DNA from: Hymenobacter qilianensis
Lineage (GTDB): Bacteria; Bacteroidota; Bacteroidia; Cytophagales; Hymenobacteraceae
Length of the DNA stretch: 64,000 nucleotides
Assembly: GCF_014489555.1 (NCBI RefSeq)
Contig: NZ_CP060784.1
Coordinates: 3,596,001-3,660,000, forward strand
Reading direction: 5' to 3'
Shown here: positions 46,255 through 54,585 of the stretch, one piece after another
Numbering within the stretch: position 1 is the stretch's first letter
Layout: the number at the start of each line of letters is the position of its first letter
The notes under the pieces: generated by a model
The model's input: the letters and a program-made list of their open reading frames with translations, nothing else
Databases searched by the model: none
What the model was told of the DNA's origin: nothing
Made by a program: the position numbers and the translations under genes

Positions 46255-49208
46255 CTACACTACCACATTCACCATCCGGCCGGGCACCACGATTACCTTT
46301 TTCGCTGCTTTGCCTTCGCTGAACTTTTCGAAAATCTCGGAGGCCAAGACTTCCTTCTCAATATCAGCGGCAACGGCAGCGGCGGCGAAGGTCATTTTGC
46401 CGCGCATCTTGCCGTTGAAGGAAATGGGATAATCGATGCTGGCTTCTTCGAGGTATTTCTCCTCGAATACTGGGAATTGAGCGTTAGTAATGCTGCCGGG
46501 CTCGTGACCTAGTTCAGCCCACAGTTCCTCGGCCAAGTGAGGTGCGTAAGGAGAAATAATTACCGTGAGTGGCTCCAGAATAGCGCGCTTGTGGCAATTC
46601 AGGGCCGTTAGCTCGTTCACGGCAATCATGAAGGTGCTGACGGAAGTGTTGAACGAGAACCGCTCAATGTCTTCCTGCGCCTTTTTGATGGCTTTGTGCA
46701 GAGCCTTCAACTCGGCAGGCGTCGCGGCCTCGTCGGTGACGGCTAACTTTCCATCTTCGGGGTGGAACAAGCGCCAGAGCTTCTTTAGGAAGCTGCTCAC
46801 GCCGCTCATACCGCTGGTATTCCAGGGCTTGAACTGCTCCAGCGGCCCCAAGAACATTTCGTAAAGACGCAACGCGTCCGCGCCGTAACGATTGATCAAC
46901 TCATCTGGATTGGCTACGTTGAAGCGGTTTTTCGACATCTTCTCAACCTCCCAACCGCAGATGTACCGCCCATCATCTTCAGTGATGAATTCTGAATTAG
47001 TAAAGTCAGGACGCCACCGACGGAATGCTTCCATGTTCATGAAATCATTCTCCACAATGCTTATATCCACGTGCAGAGCAGAGAAACCCTGAAAGCCATC
47101 GACATGATTAATAACAACGCCCAAATCGCGCTTATTAAACTCAGCAGGATAGTTTTTTATAAAGTTCTTAATCTCATCAATTGTAGATGCATCACCAGCT
47201 TCATACTTATCCAGCTTACCTTTTGATATAAAAATTGCAGGCGGAAAATACTTCGATAAAGCTGATTGCGAGCTTTGTCTTGAATCCACATTCCAAGTCA
47301 GATTCAATCGATACACGAAGTTCGAGCGGCCCAAAATCATCCCCTGATTAATCAGCTTCTGGAAAGGCTCGTTGCCACTGACGAGGCCCAGATCCTTCAA
47401 AAACAGATACCAGAAACGGGCATACAGCAAGTGGCCAGTAGCGTGCTCTGCTCCCCCCATGTAGAGGTCAACGGTTTGCCAGTACTGCTCGGCTTCCTCG
47501 CTCACAAACCGCTCGTCGTTGTGCGGGTCCATATAGCGGAGGTAGTACCAGCTAGAGCCGGCCCAACCGGGCATAGTGCTTAGCTCGAAGTCGAACTTGC
47601 CGCGGTACTTCCAATCCTGCGCGCGGCCCAGAGGCGGCTCGCCGGTTTCGGTGGGCTTGTACTCGTCGATTTCGGGCAGCACGATGGGTAAATCAGCTTC
47701 GGCAACACCATAGGCCAAACCTTCCTTATAGTAAATCGGGAGGGGCTCACCCCAGTAGCGCTGACGGCCAAAAATGGCGTCGCGCAGGCGGAAGTTTACC
47801 TTGCCTTTACCCAAGTTGTGCTCTTCCAGCCAAGTAATGAGCTTGTCGTTGGCTTCTTTGAAGGTGAGGCCGTTGATGAGCTCAGAGTTGATGTAGCGGC
47901 CTTCCTTGGTGGGGTCGGCTTGCTGATCGAGGTTCTGCTGAGCGTCGGTGACGGCGATGATAGGCAGGTTGAAGTGCTTGGCGAAGAGGTAGTCGCGCTG
48001 GTCGCCACTGGGCACGGCCATCACGGCGCCGGTGCCGTAGCCAGCTAGCACGTAGTCGGCCAACCACACGGGCACAGGCTCGGCACTCACCGGATTGATA
48101 GCGTAGCTGCCAGTAAATACACCCGACACAGTTTTGGTGTCGGCCATACGGTCGCGCTCCGAGCGGCGCTTACTGGCCAGCACGTAGGCTTCTACGGCTT
48201 CTTTTTGCTCGGGCGTAGTGAGCTGGGCGGCCAACTCGTGCTCGGGGCCAATACCATGAAGGTGGCGCCATAAATTGTGTCGACGCGGGTGGTGTACACC
48301 TTAATGCCCTGCTGGGGGGCATTTTGGAGCGGAAACGTAACCTCAGCGCCCACCGAGCGGCCGATCCAGTTCCGCTGCATTTCCTTCACCGGCTCGGGCC
48401 AGTCGATGGTGTCGAGGCCCTGAAGCAGGCGGTCGGCGTAGGCTGTGATGCGCAGGTTCCACTGGGGCATCAGGCGGCGCTCGACGGGGTAGCCGCCGCG
48501 CTCCGAGAGGCCATCTTTCACCTCATCATTGCTGAGCACTGTGCCCAGGGCCGCGCACCAGTTCACGTACGTATCCGACTGATAAGCCAAACGATAGGGG
48601 TGAACCGCGTCGATGCGCTGCTTCTCGGTCATCATCTGCCACTGCCCGGCCGTGAAGTCGTGGCGCTCGTCGGCGTCGCCGGCGGCACGCACGCCGGCGC
48701 TGCCTTTCTCGCCAAAAATATCCTGCAAGGTGCGGATGTTCTCGGCGCGGTTAGTTTCCAGGTTATACCAAGAGTTGAACAGCTTGAGAAAAATCCACTG
48801 CGTCCACTTGTAATAGCTAGAATCGGAGGTGCGAATTTCGCGGCTCCAGTCGTAGCTAAAGCCCAGCGACGAAAGCTGCTCAATGTATCGCTGAATGTTC
48901 TCGCGGGTGGTCTTCTCGGGGTGCTGCCCGGTCTGGATAGCGTACTGCTCGGCGGGCAGGCCAAATGAGTCGAAGCCCATGGGATGCAGCACGTTAAAGC
49001 CCTGCAAACGCTTGAAGCGCGACACAATATCGGAGGCAATATAGCCCAGCGGATGACCTACGTGCAGGCCCGCGCCTGAGGGGTACGGGAACATGTCGAG
49101 CACGTAGTACTTGGGCTTGTCGAAGCTGTTGCTTACCTCGAAAGTTTTATGTGTTTTCCAGTGGGCTTGCCACTTTTTTTCAATTTCCTCGGGACGATAC
49201 GCGGGCAT
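46255..49208 (-). CDS. leuS: Leucyl-tRNA synthetase LeuRS (frame break near 48245)
   Basis: From the ATG at 49208 ([20 protein letters not shown]): HIGH region [14 protein letters not shown], editing-domain [16 protein letters not shown] and [30 protein letters not shown], then the catalytic loop reading EKMSKNRFN instead of the usual KMSKS. The frame breaks at G4 48244-48247; with five G the protein reads [16 protein letters not shown]. Between about 46975 and 47340 the gene turns AT-rich and encodes an extended stretch ([15 protein letters not shown] to [11 protein letters not shown]) not usual for its family. LeuRS charges tRNA-Leu and is essential, so the frame break is unlikely to be real. 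Confidence 0.93.
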
Positions 49209-49354
49209 TAGCAGGAGTTTAGGCTGTTCTGAACAGGCGAAATTACGCAAAAAGCCGCGCGGCTCCTTGATAAATAGCCTATGGTAGCTACAAGGCAGGT
49301 TCCGTCAGCTCTGGGGGGCTTTTTTAGGCGCATGCTGAGGTTGCCACACTATCT

Positions 49355-49420
49355 GTCATGCAGAGCGGTAGGGAAGCATCTCGCTCACGGTAGTGGGATT
49401 ACTAACCTCTCGTCAGCGCT
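49355..49420. repeat. R1 repeat, half copy
   Basis: TGTCATGCAGAGCGGTAGGG and GAAGCATCTCGCTCACGGTA are one arm of R1, continued by a loop sequence that matches the reverse of the loop in the full copy at 51576. The second arm is absent. Confidence 0.75.
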
Positions 49421-49442
49421 AACGAGCAAGGTCAGTATATGC

Positions 49443-50648
49443 CTAAATACCCAACTCAAACTGAAACACGCCGCCCCAGCGGTTGCCGGGCGCGTCGAGG
49501 TCCCAGTTGCCGCGGGCGGGTTGGTAGCTGGCATTGAGCTGGGCTTTCACGCGGTGCTTGCGCAGGTATTTGGTCAGGCCAAACTCCAGTACGTCCTGCT
49601 GATCAACTTGCTCTCTGAGCACACGATTGGGCTGTAGCCAGGAGTAGCGCAGGGCTGGCTCCCAACCGGAGGGAAAATAGTAGGAAAGCTGCTGATTAAG
49701 TCCTTGTCCTACAAAAGCATAGCGCAGGTCGTTGGTAGAATCGTAGGTGAAGGGATTGGGACTGGTGCGGCGCATGTATTCCGTCTGATAAGCCCAACCC
49801 TGGTATTTCACCATCGCATCGGTGATAAAGGTGCCCAGGTCGACGGGGCTGTACAGCTCCACGCCGAGTTGGCCCCCACTGCGTACGGTTTGCCGGTTGT
49901 AGCTGTAGCCCGCCGCCAGCGAAACTTTGGGGGTAGGCTCGCGCTCGATGTCGCCCTCCGAATAGTCGCCGCCGCCCTTAAAGGCGCCCAGGGGCAGCAG
50001 CTCGGCGCGGCCCGTGTAAGCCAGGCCCGGACCGGAGCCGTTTGGCCCCCGGCCCTCACCCGTGGTAATGGCGCCTTTCAGCGAATACAAGGCAACCGGG
50101 CCCAGCGGATGGGTATAATATGCCTTAATGCCAAAGTCGCGGTCAATGGTGAGGGCGGCATTCACAATAGAGCGCTCCGCAAACTGCAATTGACCCGAGG
50201 AAACAACCCGCTGACGGTTACCGGGCTGCTTGTTTAGCCCAAAAGCAAAATAGAGGTTGGGCGTAACATTATAAAAAATGACCGCATCACGCACGATGTT
50301 GGCCACGCCCAAGGATTCAAAATCCTGGTCGCCGCGGGAAAAGGAGAGTTGCAGACTGTAGCCGAGTTTTTCCGTAAGTACGTAGCCATCAGCGCGCAGG
50401 CGCAGACGGCGCACGCGCGCATCATATTCCCGCACGCTCAGGTCGGTGCCCGACTTAGAGATAAAGCCCGCCCGGTTTTGCATGCGGAAGCGAAAGTTGA
50501 TGTAAAACAGGGAATCAGCTGAGCGGAATTCCATGCCGTTGAAGCGCATTGGCCGCTCATCATTTTCGACCTGGGCCCGCGCTTCCTGATTAAGACCCAA
50601 TAAAAGCCCCCCACTCAGGCCAGCGGCTAACAATAAACGTCGTTTCAT
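49443..50648 (-). CDS. Phosphate-selective porin O/P-type outer membrane protein
   Basis: About 401 residues from the ATG at 50648 (MKRRLLLAAGLSGGLLLGLN signal peptide). Alternating strands such as FYINFRFRMQNRAGF, RLRADGYVLTEKLGYSLQLSF, PNLYFAFGLNKQPGNRQR and YRSW-like ALRYSWLQPNRV and the last strand ending in Phe-rich FQFELGI are typical of OprP/OprO porins. It is an outer membrane beta-barrel for anion uptake. The pst operon is some 25 kb away, so coordinated use is possible but not shown. Confidence 0.87.
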   Translation of the reverse strand: MKRRLLLAAGLSGGLLLGLNQEARAQVENDERPMRFNGMEFRSADSLFYINFRFRMQNRAGFISKSGTDLSVREYDARVRRLRLRADGYVLTEKLGYSLQLSFSRGDQDFESLGVANIVRDAVIFYNVTPNLYFAFGLNKQPGNRQRVVSSGQLQFAERSIVNAALTIDRDFGIKAYYTHPLGPVALYSLKGAITTGEGRGPNGSGPGLAYTGRAELLPLGAFKGGGDYSEGDIEREPTPKVSLAAGYSYNRQTVRSGGQLGVELYSPVDLGTFITDAMVKYQGWAYQTEYMRRTSPNPFTYDSTNDLRYAFVGQGLNQQLSYYFPSGWEPALRYSWLQPNRVLREQVDQQDVLEFGLTKYLRKHRVKAQLNASYQPARGNWDLDAPGNRWGGVFQFELGI

Positions 50649-50692
50649 ACGGCCGCAAGTTCGGAAATCGGGCGTGGTCGATAACCAGAAAT

Positions 50693-51532
50693 TTAAATGT
50701 GGCGGTCGTGCAGAGCGGGAGCGGAGCATCGCGCGGGATCATGTGTGAGCACTGATCCCGCTAAACACGCGAGATGCTTCGGCTTCGCCTCTGCATGACG
50801 TTCAGGTTTTCTGATTTGCTTACAATAACACGCCCGCCAGCGGATTTTTGCCCCCCAGGTGCCTTCGCTGCTCAGCACCCGAAACCGGGCAAACAGCTCT
50901 TCGCCGTACCATTTTTCCTGCCGCGTCAGCCGGATAACCTCCTTGTGCGTGGCATCGCGGTACGCATACTGCTGCATGGCCTGCGCCGACTCCCAGATGC
51001 TGAATGTGGCCTGCCGCACCACCGGCAGCTCACCCAGCCCCACGGCTCCCAGCACGCCCTGCGCTTTGGCTATGGCGGCGCTGGTAGGGGCCACGTACCG
51101 CCAGAAGCGCGGCGTTTTCCACCACCGAATGGAAGCACGGGTCAGCACGGCCACCGGCCCGTCGCTGGGGGGCATTTCTACAGCGTAGTCAAATGGATTG
51201 GTGCCGTCCCAAAGTCCATGCGCTTTGATAGGAGCCAGATGCGCCGTCCAGATTTCCTGGCTCTGGCGCTGGTACTCAACCCACAGCGGATGCGATGCAA
51301 AAAACGCTGCGGCCGCCTCCGCCGATTCCCACACCGCCATCATCCCGTACAAATGCAAGTTGGGCCGCAGCCCAAACCCGTTGTCGGCCCCGCTGCCTAG
51401 CAGCTTGAAAAACCGCAGCCCCGCCACCTTGCGCAGCGGAGCCTGCGAAGTGCCCATCTGAGCCAGCCCCCAGCGCTTCTGGCCGGGCGCAAGGCCAAAT
51501 AATGAAATAGTAGTGAGCGGGGAGGAGGTCAA
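50693..51532 (-). CDS. Spheroidene monooxygenase (CrtA)-like protein with frame break near 50853
   Basis: A heme-dependent monooxygenase family protein: AQMGTSQAPLRKVAGLRFFKLLGSG, LHLYGMMAVWESAEAAAAFF, ARFRVLSSEGTWG near the end. As read, the frame continues past TWGAKIRWRAC into the R1 repeat and stops at 50693. With seven C at 50851-50856 instead of six it reads TWGGKNPLAGVLL and stops at 50820, which is the family's normal end. CrtA-like enzymes add oxygen to carotenoids, but no carotenoid genes lie nearby. Confidence 0.78.
   Translation of the reverse strand: MTSSPLTTISLFGLAPGQKRWGLAQMGTSQAPLRKVAGLRFFKLLGSGADNGFGLRPNLHLYGMMAVWESAEAAAAFFASHPLWVEYQRQSQEIWTAHLAPIKAHGLWDGTNPFDYAVEMPPSDGPVAVLTRASIRWWKTPRFWRYVAPTSAAIAKAQGVLGAVGLGELPVVRQATFSIWESAQAMQQYAYRDATHKEVIRLTRQEKWYGEELFARFRVLSSEGTWGAKIRWRACYCKQIRKPERHAEAKPKHLACLAGSVLTHDPARCSAPALHDRHI
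50704..50803. repeat. R1 palindromic repeat
   Basis: Arms GTCGTGCAGAGCGGGAGCGG and GCGAGATGCTTCGGCTTCGC/CTCTGCATGACGTTC are degenerate versions of R1. The loop differs from the other copies and contains its own small palindrome (GGGATCA...TGATCCC). Confidence 0.8.
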
Positions 51533-51575
51533 GCGAATGGTATTCAGGTCTGAAAATTAATATGTAAACCTAAAA

Positions 51576-51680
51576 GAACGTCATGCAGAGGCGGAGCCGA
51601 AGCATCTCGCGTGCTGACGAGAGGTTAGTAATCCCACTACCGCGAGCGAGATGCTTCGGCTCCGCCTCTGCATGACGTTC
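51576..51680. repeat. R1 palindromic repeat, full copy
   Basis: GAACGTCATGCAGAGGCGGA opens a long hairpin that closes with the mirrored sequence at 51680. The loop GTGCTGACGAGAGGTTAGTA matches the reverse complement of the half copy at 49355 and part of the loop at 13558. Confidence 0.9.
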
Positions 51681-51716
51681 TGATAAAAACGTAATCATGA
51701 AAACTAGTAAGCAACA

Positions 51717-51750
51717 AAAAAGGGCCAGAATTGCTTCCAGCCCTCTCGCA
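51717..51750 (-). terminator. Probable intrinsic terminator
   Basis: On the minus strand AGGGCTGGAA and TTCTGGCCCT form an imperfect stem followed by six T, 16-50 bases after the stop of the flavin-binding protein gene at 51766. Confidence 0.6.
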
Positions 51751-51765
51751 TAGCTCAGAAAAGCA

Positions 51766-52275
51766 CTATTTGGGGTTTACTTTGGTATGCTCGTCGCCGG
51801 TGGGCTGGTACCGCTCGCCGGTGGCTACGGCTTTCACATAGCCGAAAGCGTGCACCAGTACGTTGCTGGGCTGATCCCAGTACTCGCCGCGCTGTATGTC
51901 TACTTTGAGCAGGGAGATATTCGGGTCGTCGGAGCCTTTAGGAAACCAAGTACGCAAGCCTTCATTCCACAGCTCTTTGATTTTCTCGCGGTCATTTACG
52001 ATGCTGGCAATGCCCGAAATGGACACGTACAGGTTGTCATTAGGCTTGGAGTAGCCCAGGTTGATGTGCCGATCCTGCTGCACCTCATCGATTTTGGCGG
52101 AGTCGCGCTCCGTGAAAAACCATAGCGTGCCGGTATTCTCGGGCTCGTGGGTGTACATCGGGCGGCTATGCAGGGTACCATCGGGCTCGATGGTGGTCAT
52201 CATCGCGATTTTGATGTCTTTGATACGGTCAATCAGCTTGGTAACGTCGTTACTTACGGCTACGTGCTCGGCCAT
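51766..52275 (-). CDS. Pyridoxamine 5'-phosphate oxidase-like general stress protein
   Basis: 169 residues of the split-barrel FMN-binding family: IKIAMMTTIEPDGTLHSRPM, LWFFTERDSAKIDEVQQDRHINLGYSKP and YVSISGIASIVNDREKIKELWNEGLRTWFP. The family includes general stress protein 26-like proteins. It has no signal peptide, so it works in the cytoplasm. It lies alone between repeat elements. Confidence 0.92.
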   Translation of the reverse strand: MAEHVAVSNDVTKLIDRIKDIKIAMMTTIEPDGTLHSRPMYTHEPENTGTLWFFTERDSAKIDEVQQDRHINLGYSKPNDNLYVSISGIASIVNDREKIKELWNEGLRTWFPKGSDDPNISLLKVDIQRGEYWDQPSNVLVHAFGYVKAVATGERYQPTGDEHTKVNPK

Positions 52276-52382
52276 GATTTCTAGGGTTTTGGTGGTGTTT
52301 GGAACAGTACCTGGAAATACGGCCGGTGGGCCGAAGGTTCAGGGCTGTCGAGCTTTTCGCCCTTTCCCAACTGGTCCGGATG

Positions 52383-52390
52383 TACTTTTG
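52383..52390 (+). promoter_or_regulatory. -7 promoter box fused to dispersed motif
   Basis: TACTTTTG fits TAnnTTTG exactly. It is followed at once by six C and then ATG (52397). Transcription would begin near the start codon and yield a leaderless or almost leaderless mRNA. A recognisable TTTC lies about 16-20 bases upstream in place of the -33 TTTG. Confidence 0.5.
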
Positions 52391-52396
52391 CCCCCC

Positions 52397-53014
52397 ATGA
52401 ACTTTCTGGCCCACCTGCTGCTCTCTGGCTCGCCCGCCGCCCCCGATTACGCCGATATCGTGGTGGGCAACTTCGCGGCCGAAGCCGTGCGCGGCCGGGC
52501 CGGGGTGTTGGCCTACCCGCCCGCGGTGCAGCGCGGCATCCGCCTGCACCGCTTCATCGACTCGTATACCGATGCCCACCCGCTGGTGCGCCGAACCACC
52601 GCCCGCCTGCGCGGCGCCGGCCTGGGCAAGTGGGCCGGCGTAGTCTCCGACGTTGGCTTCGACCACCTACTGGCCCGCGACTTCGCCCACTATCACCTCG
52701 ACGACCCCGCGGAACCGCTGCCCGCCTTTGCCCAGCGCCACTATGCCCTGCTGCACACCCGCCGCCACGAGCTACCCGAGCGCCTCCGCCACCTGCTCCA
52801 CTACATGCGCCGCGATGATTGGCTCACCGGCTACGCCCGCCCCCAGGGCCTGGAACGCGCCCTGCTGGGCCTTAGCCGCCGCGTACCCAGCGCCGAAATA
52901 CTAGCCACCGGCGCCGCCGCATTTCTGGCGGAGCTGCCGGCGTATGAAGCGGATTTTCGGGCGTTCTGGCCGGAGCTGAGGGAGGCGGCAAGTCAATCCG
53001 TCAACAGCGCATAA
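52397..53014 (+). CDS. ACP phosphodiesterase (AcpH/AcpD-type HD family)
   Basis: 205 residues: MNFLAHLLLSG, DYADIVVGNFAAEAVRGRAG, AVQRGIRLHRFIDSYTDAHP with the conserved His-Asp pairs and GVVSDVGFDHLLARDF. This is the acyl carrier protein phosphodiesterase family that removes the 4'-phosphopantetheine of ACP. A putative leaderless promoter overlaps its start codon. Confidence 0.9.
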   Translation: MNFLAHLLLSGSPAAPDYADIVVGNFAAEAVRGRAGVLAYPPAVQRGIRLHRFIDSYTDAHPLVRRTTARLRGAGLGKWAGVVSDVGFDHLLARDFAHYHLDDPAEPLPAFAQRHYALLHTRRHELPERLRHLLHYMRRDDWLTGYARPQGLERALLGLSRRVPSAEILATGAAAFLAELPAYEADFRAFWPELREAASQSVNSA

Positions 53015-53032
53015 TAAGGCTGACGTCAGAAC

Positions 53033-53215
53033 TGGCGCGAGCTTGCAGCTCGTGACTACCATGCCGGGAGGCTGCGCCTCCCATGCTAGAACAAAATCGT
53101 TTTGGTAAAAGGTGATTTATTGCAGTTCCTGCTTGCCGCTTTGCGGCAGTGGAGGTGCAACCTCCACAATATGGCTAATCACGAGTTACGCTTTGCTAAA
53201 CTCGCGCTATTTAGA
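53033..53215. repeat. R3 inverted pair
   Basis: GCGCGAG, CTCGTGA, CCAT and a GGGAGGCTGCGCCTCCC hairpin in the first half are matched in inverted order by a GGAGGTTGCACCTCC hairpin, ATGG, TCACGAG and CTCGCGC in the second. The two are imperfect inverted copies about 100 bases apart. They fill the gap after the ACP phosphodiesterase gene. Confidence 0.7.
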
Positions 53216-53273
53216 GGGAGATGCTAAACTTGCAATAATTACTATTATATTAATAATAAAAAAATCCTTAAAG

Positions 53274-53741
53274 ATGAATAATGTAAATATTGCGACTATA
53301 ATCTTAATTACTCTAGTACCAATGATACTAGGGGGCTGTCAAGATAATTATGCTGAAAAGAAAGATTTTAAAGAAGCTAGCCAAGTAGCTAGTAGCAAAG
53401 ACACTATCTTTTCATTAGAGCCCTTTGATGCTTTTTATAAAAGATTTACGAATGACAGCATATTTCAAATACAAAGGATAAAATTTCCTTTGCCTGGAAT
53501 AAATACTGATGGAATGGATGTAAGTGATACAATTTATTATTGGCAGAAAGGTAAATGGAGAATGTTTAAAGGAATTCCAAGTGATATTGATACTATAAAC
53601 TTTGAGGTGAAAAAAATACGATCAGATACCATTGCTATTAATGAGGTGTCGCAAAAACATGTTTCTTTTAGTTCTAAATACATTTTTAAGCCCAAGGAAG
53701 GTAGATGGTATTTGGTTTACTATGAAGATATTAATCTGTAA
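53274..53741 (+). CDS. Hypothetical lipoprotein
   Basis: About 155 residues from the ATG at 53274 (MNNVNIATIILITLVPMILG, lipobox GGC). The mature part includes FDAFYKRFTNDSIFQIQRIKF, DTIYYWQKGKWRMFKG and FKPKEGRWYLVYYED, a pattern of DUF4348-like small bacteroidete lipoproteins, but I do not claim membership. The gene is distinctly AT-rich compared with the window. Confidence 0.75.
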   Translation: MNNVNIATIILITLVPMILGGCQDNYAEKKDFKEASQVASSKDTIFSLEPFDAFYKRFTNDSIFQIQRIKFPLPGINTDGMDVSDTIYYWQKGKWRMFKGIPSDIDTINFEVKKIRSDTIAINEVSQKHVSFSSKYIFKPKEGRWYLVYYEDINL

Positions 53742-53795
53742 TTGTTAAAGACAGAAAAAATCTTTGAAACATTAATATCTTCATAGTAAACAAAT

Positions 53796-53825
53796 AAAAA
53801 ACGGGACTTTATAGCCCCGTTTTTT
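53796..53825. terminator. Bidirectional intrinsic terminator
   Basis: AAAAAACGGG and CCCGTTTTTT pair around ACTTTATAGC, between the convergent lipoprotein and SlyD-like genes. Confidence 0.85.
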
Positions 53826-53846
53826 ATTCAAATCAAATAGTAATCC

Positions 53847-54362
53847 TTAGTGGTGATGTCCACCTTCGCCGTGCACGTGGCCGTGAGCTAGCTCTTCCTG
53901 TGTAGCGTCGCGGACGGCGGCTACTTTACCGTCGAAGTGCATGACCATGCCGGCCAGGGGGTGGTTGAAGTCCATTTGCACTTCCGTGTCGCCGATGGAC
54001 ACTACTTTGCCTTGCATCTGGTGGCCTTCGTTGTCGGACATGGGCAGGAAGTTGCCTTCCTGGAGCATCTCCTCATCTATCTGGCCATCCACTTCAAATA
54101 CCTGCTTGGGGATGCCCACTACGGCTTGCTGGTCGTAGTCGCCGTAGGCCTGGTCAGGGGTGAGGGAGAAGTTGAAGGAGTCGCCGGCTTGTTTGCCATC
54201 AAGCTGATTTTCAAACTCCTCGGGCAAGCCGCTGTGACCGAACAGAAACACCATGGGGCTGTCGGCCTCAGCCGATTCTACCAATACTTTTTCGTTGTTC
54301 TCGTCCGTCACGCTGAGGTCGTAGGTGATGGTAACGACTTTGTTTTCGCTGATTTGAGCCAT
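53847..54362 (-). CDS. FKBP-type peptidyl-prolyl isomerase, SlyD-like
   Basis: 171 residues: VVTITYDLSVTDENNEKVL, FLFGHSGLPEEFENQLDGKQAGD, the insert-in-flap domain VFEVDGQIDEEMLQEGNF and DFNHPLAGMVMHFDGKV. A histidine-rich tail (GHVHGEGGHHH) resembles that of SlyD, which binds nickel. It is a cytoplasmic folding helper and possible metal handler. It lies on the minus strand, convergent with the lipoprotein gene. Confidence 0.93.
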   Translation of the reverse strand: MAQISENKVVTITYDLSVTDENNEKVLVESAEADSPMVFLFGHSGLPEEFENQLDGKQAGDSFNFSLTPDQAYGDYDQQAVVGIPKQVFEVDGQIDEEMLQEGNFLPMSDNEGHQMQGKVVSIGDTEVQMDFNHPLAGMVMHFDGKVAAVRDATQEELAHGHVHGEGGHHH

Positions 54363-54585
54363 ACTGCAGGGGACTGAAAAGTCCTGGAATGTGGGTTGGA
54401 AATGGGTTTCGAGCGGCTAGTTACGGAAATGATGCCTAATGCCAGCGCTACCCTCTGTGATACTGCAACCCAGGCGGTGGGGTTTTGGAGAAGTAAAAAT
54501 TTGCCCCCCGCCAAACGAGTTTGGTGGCAGGCCGTTAACCTAAACCGTAGAGTACTAAAAACCAATTACCTGCCCAAACTACCCT

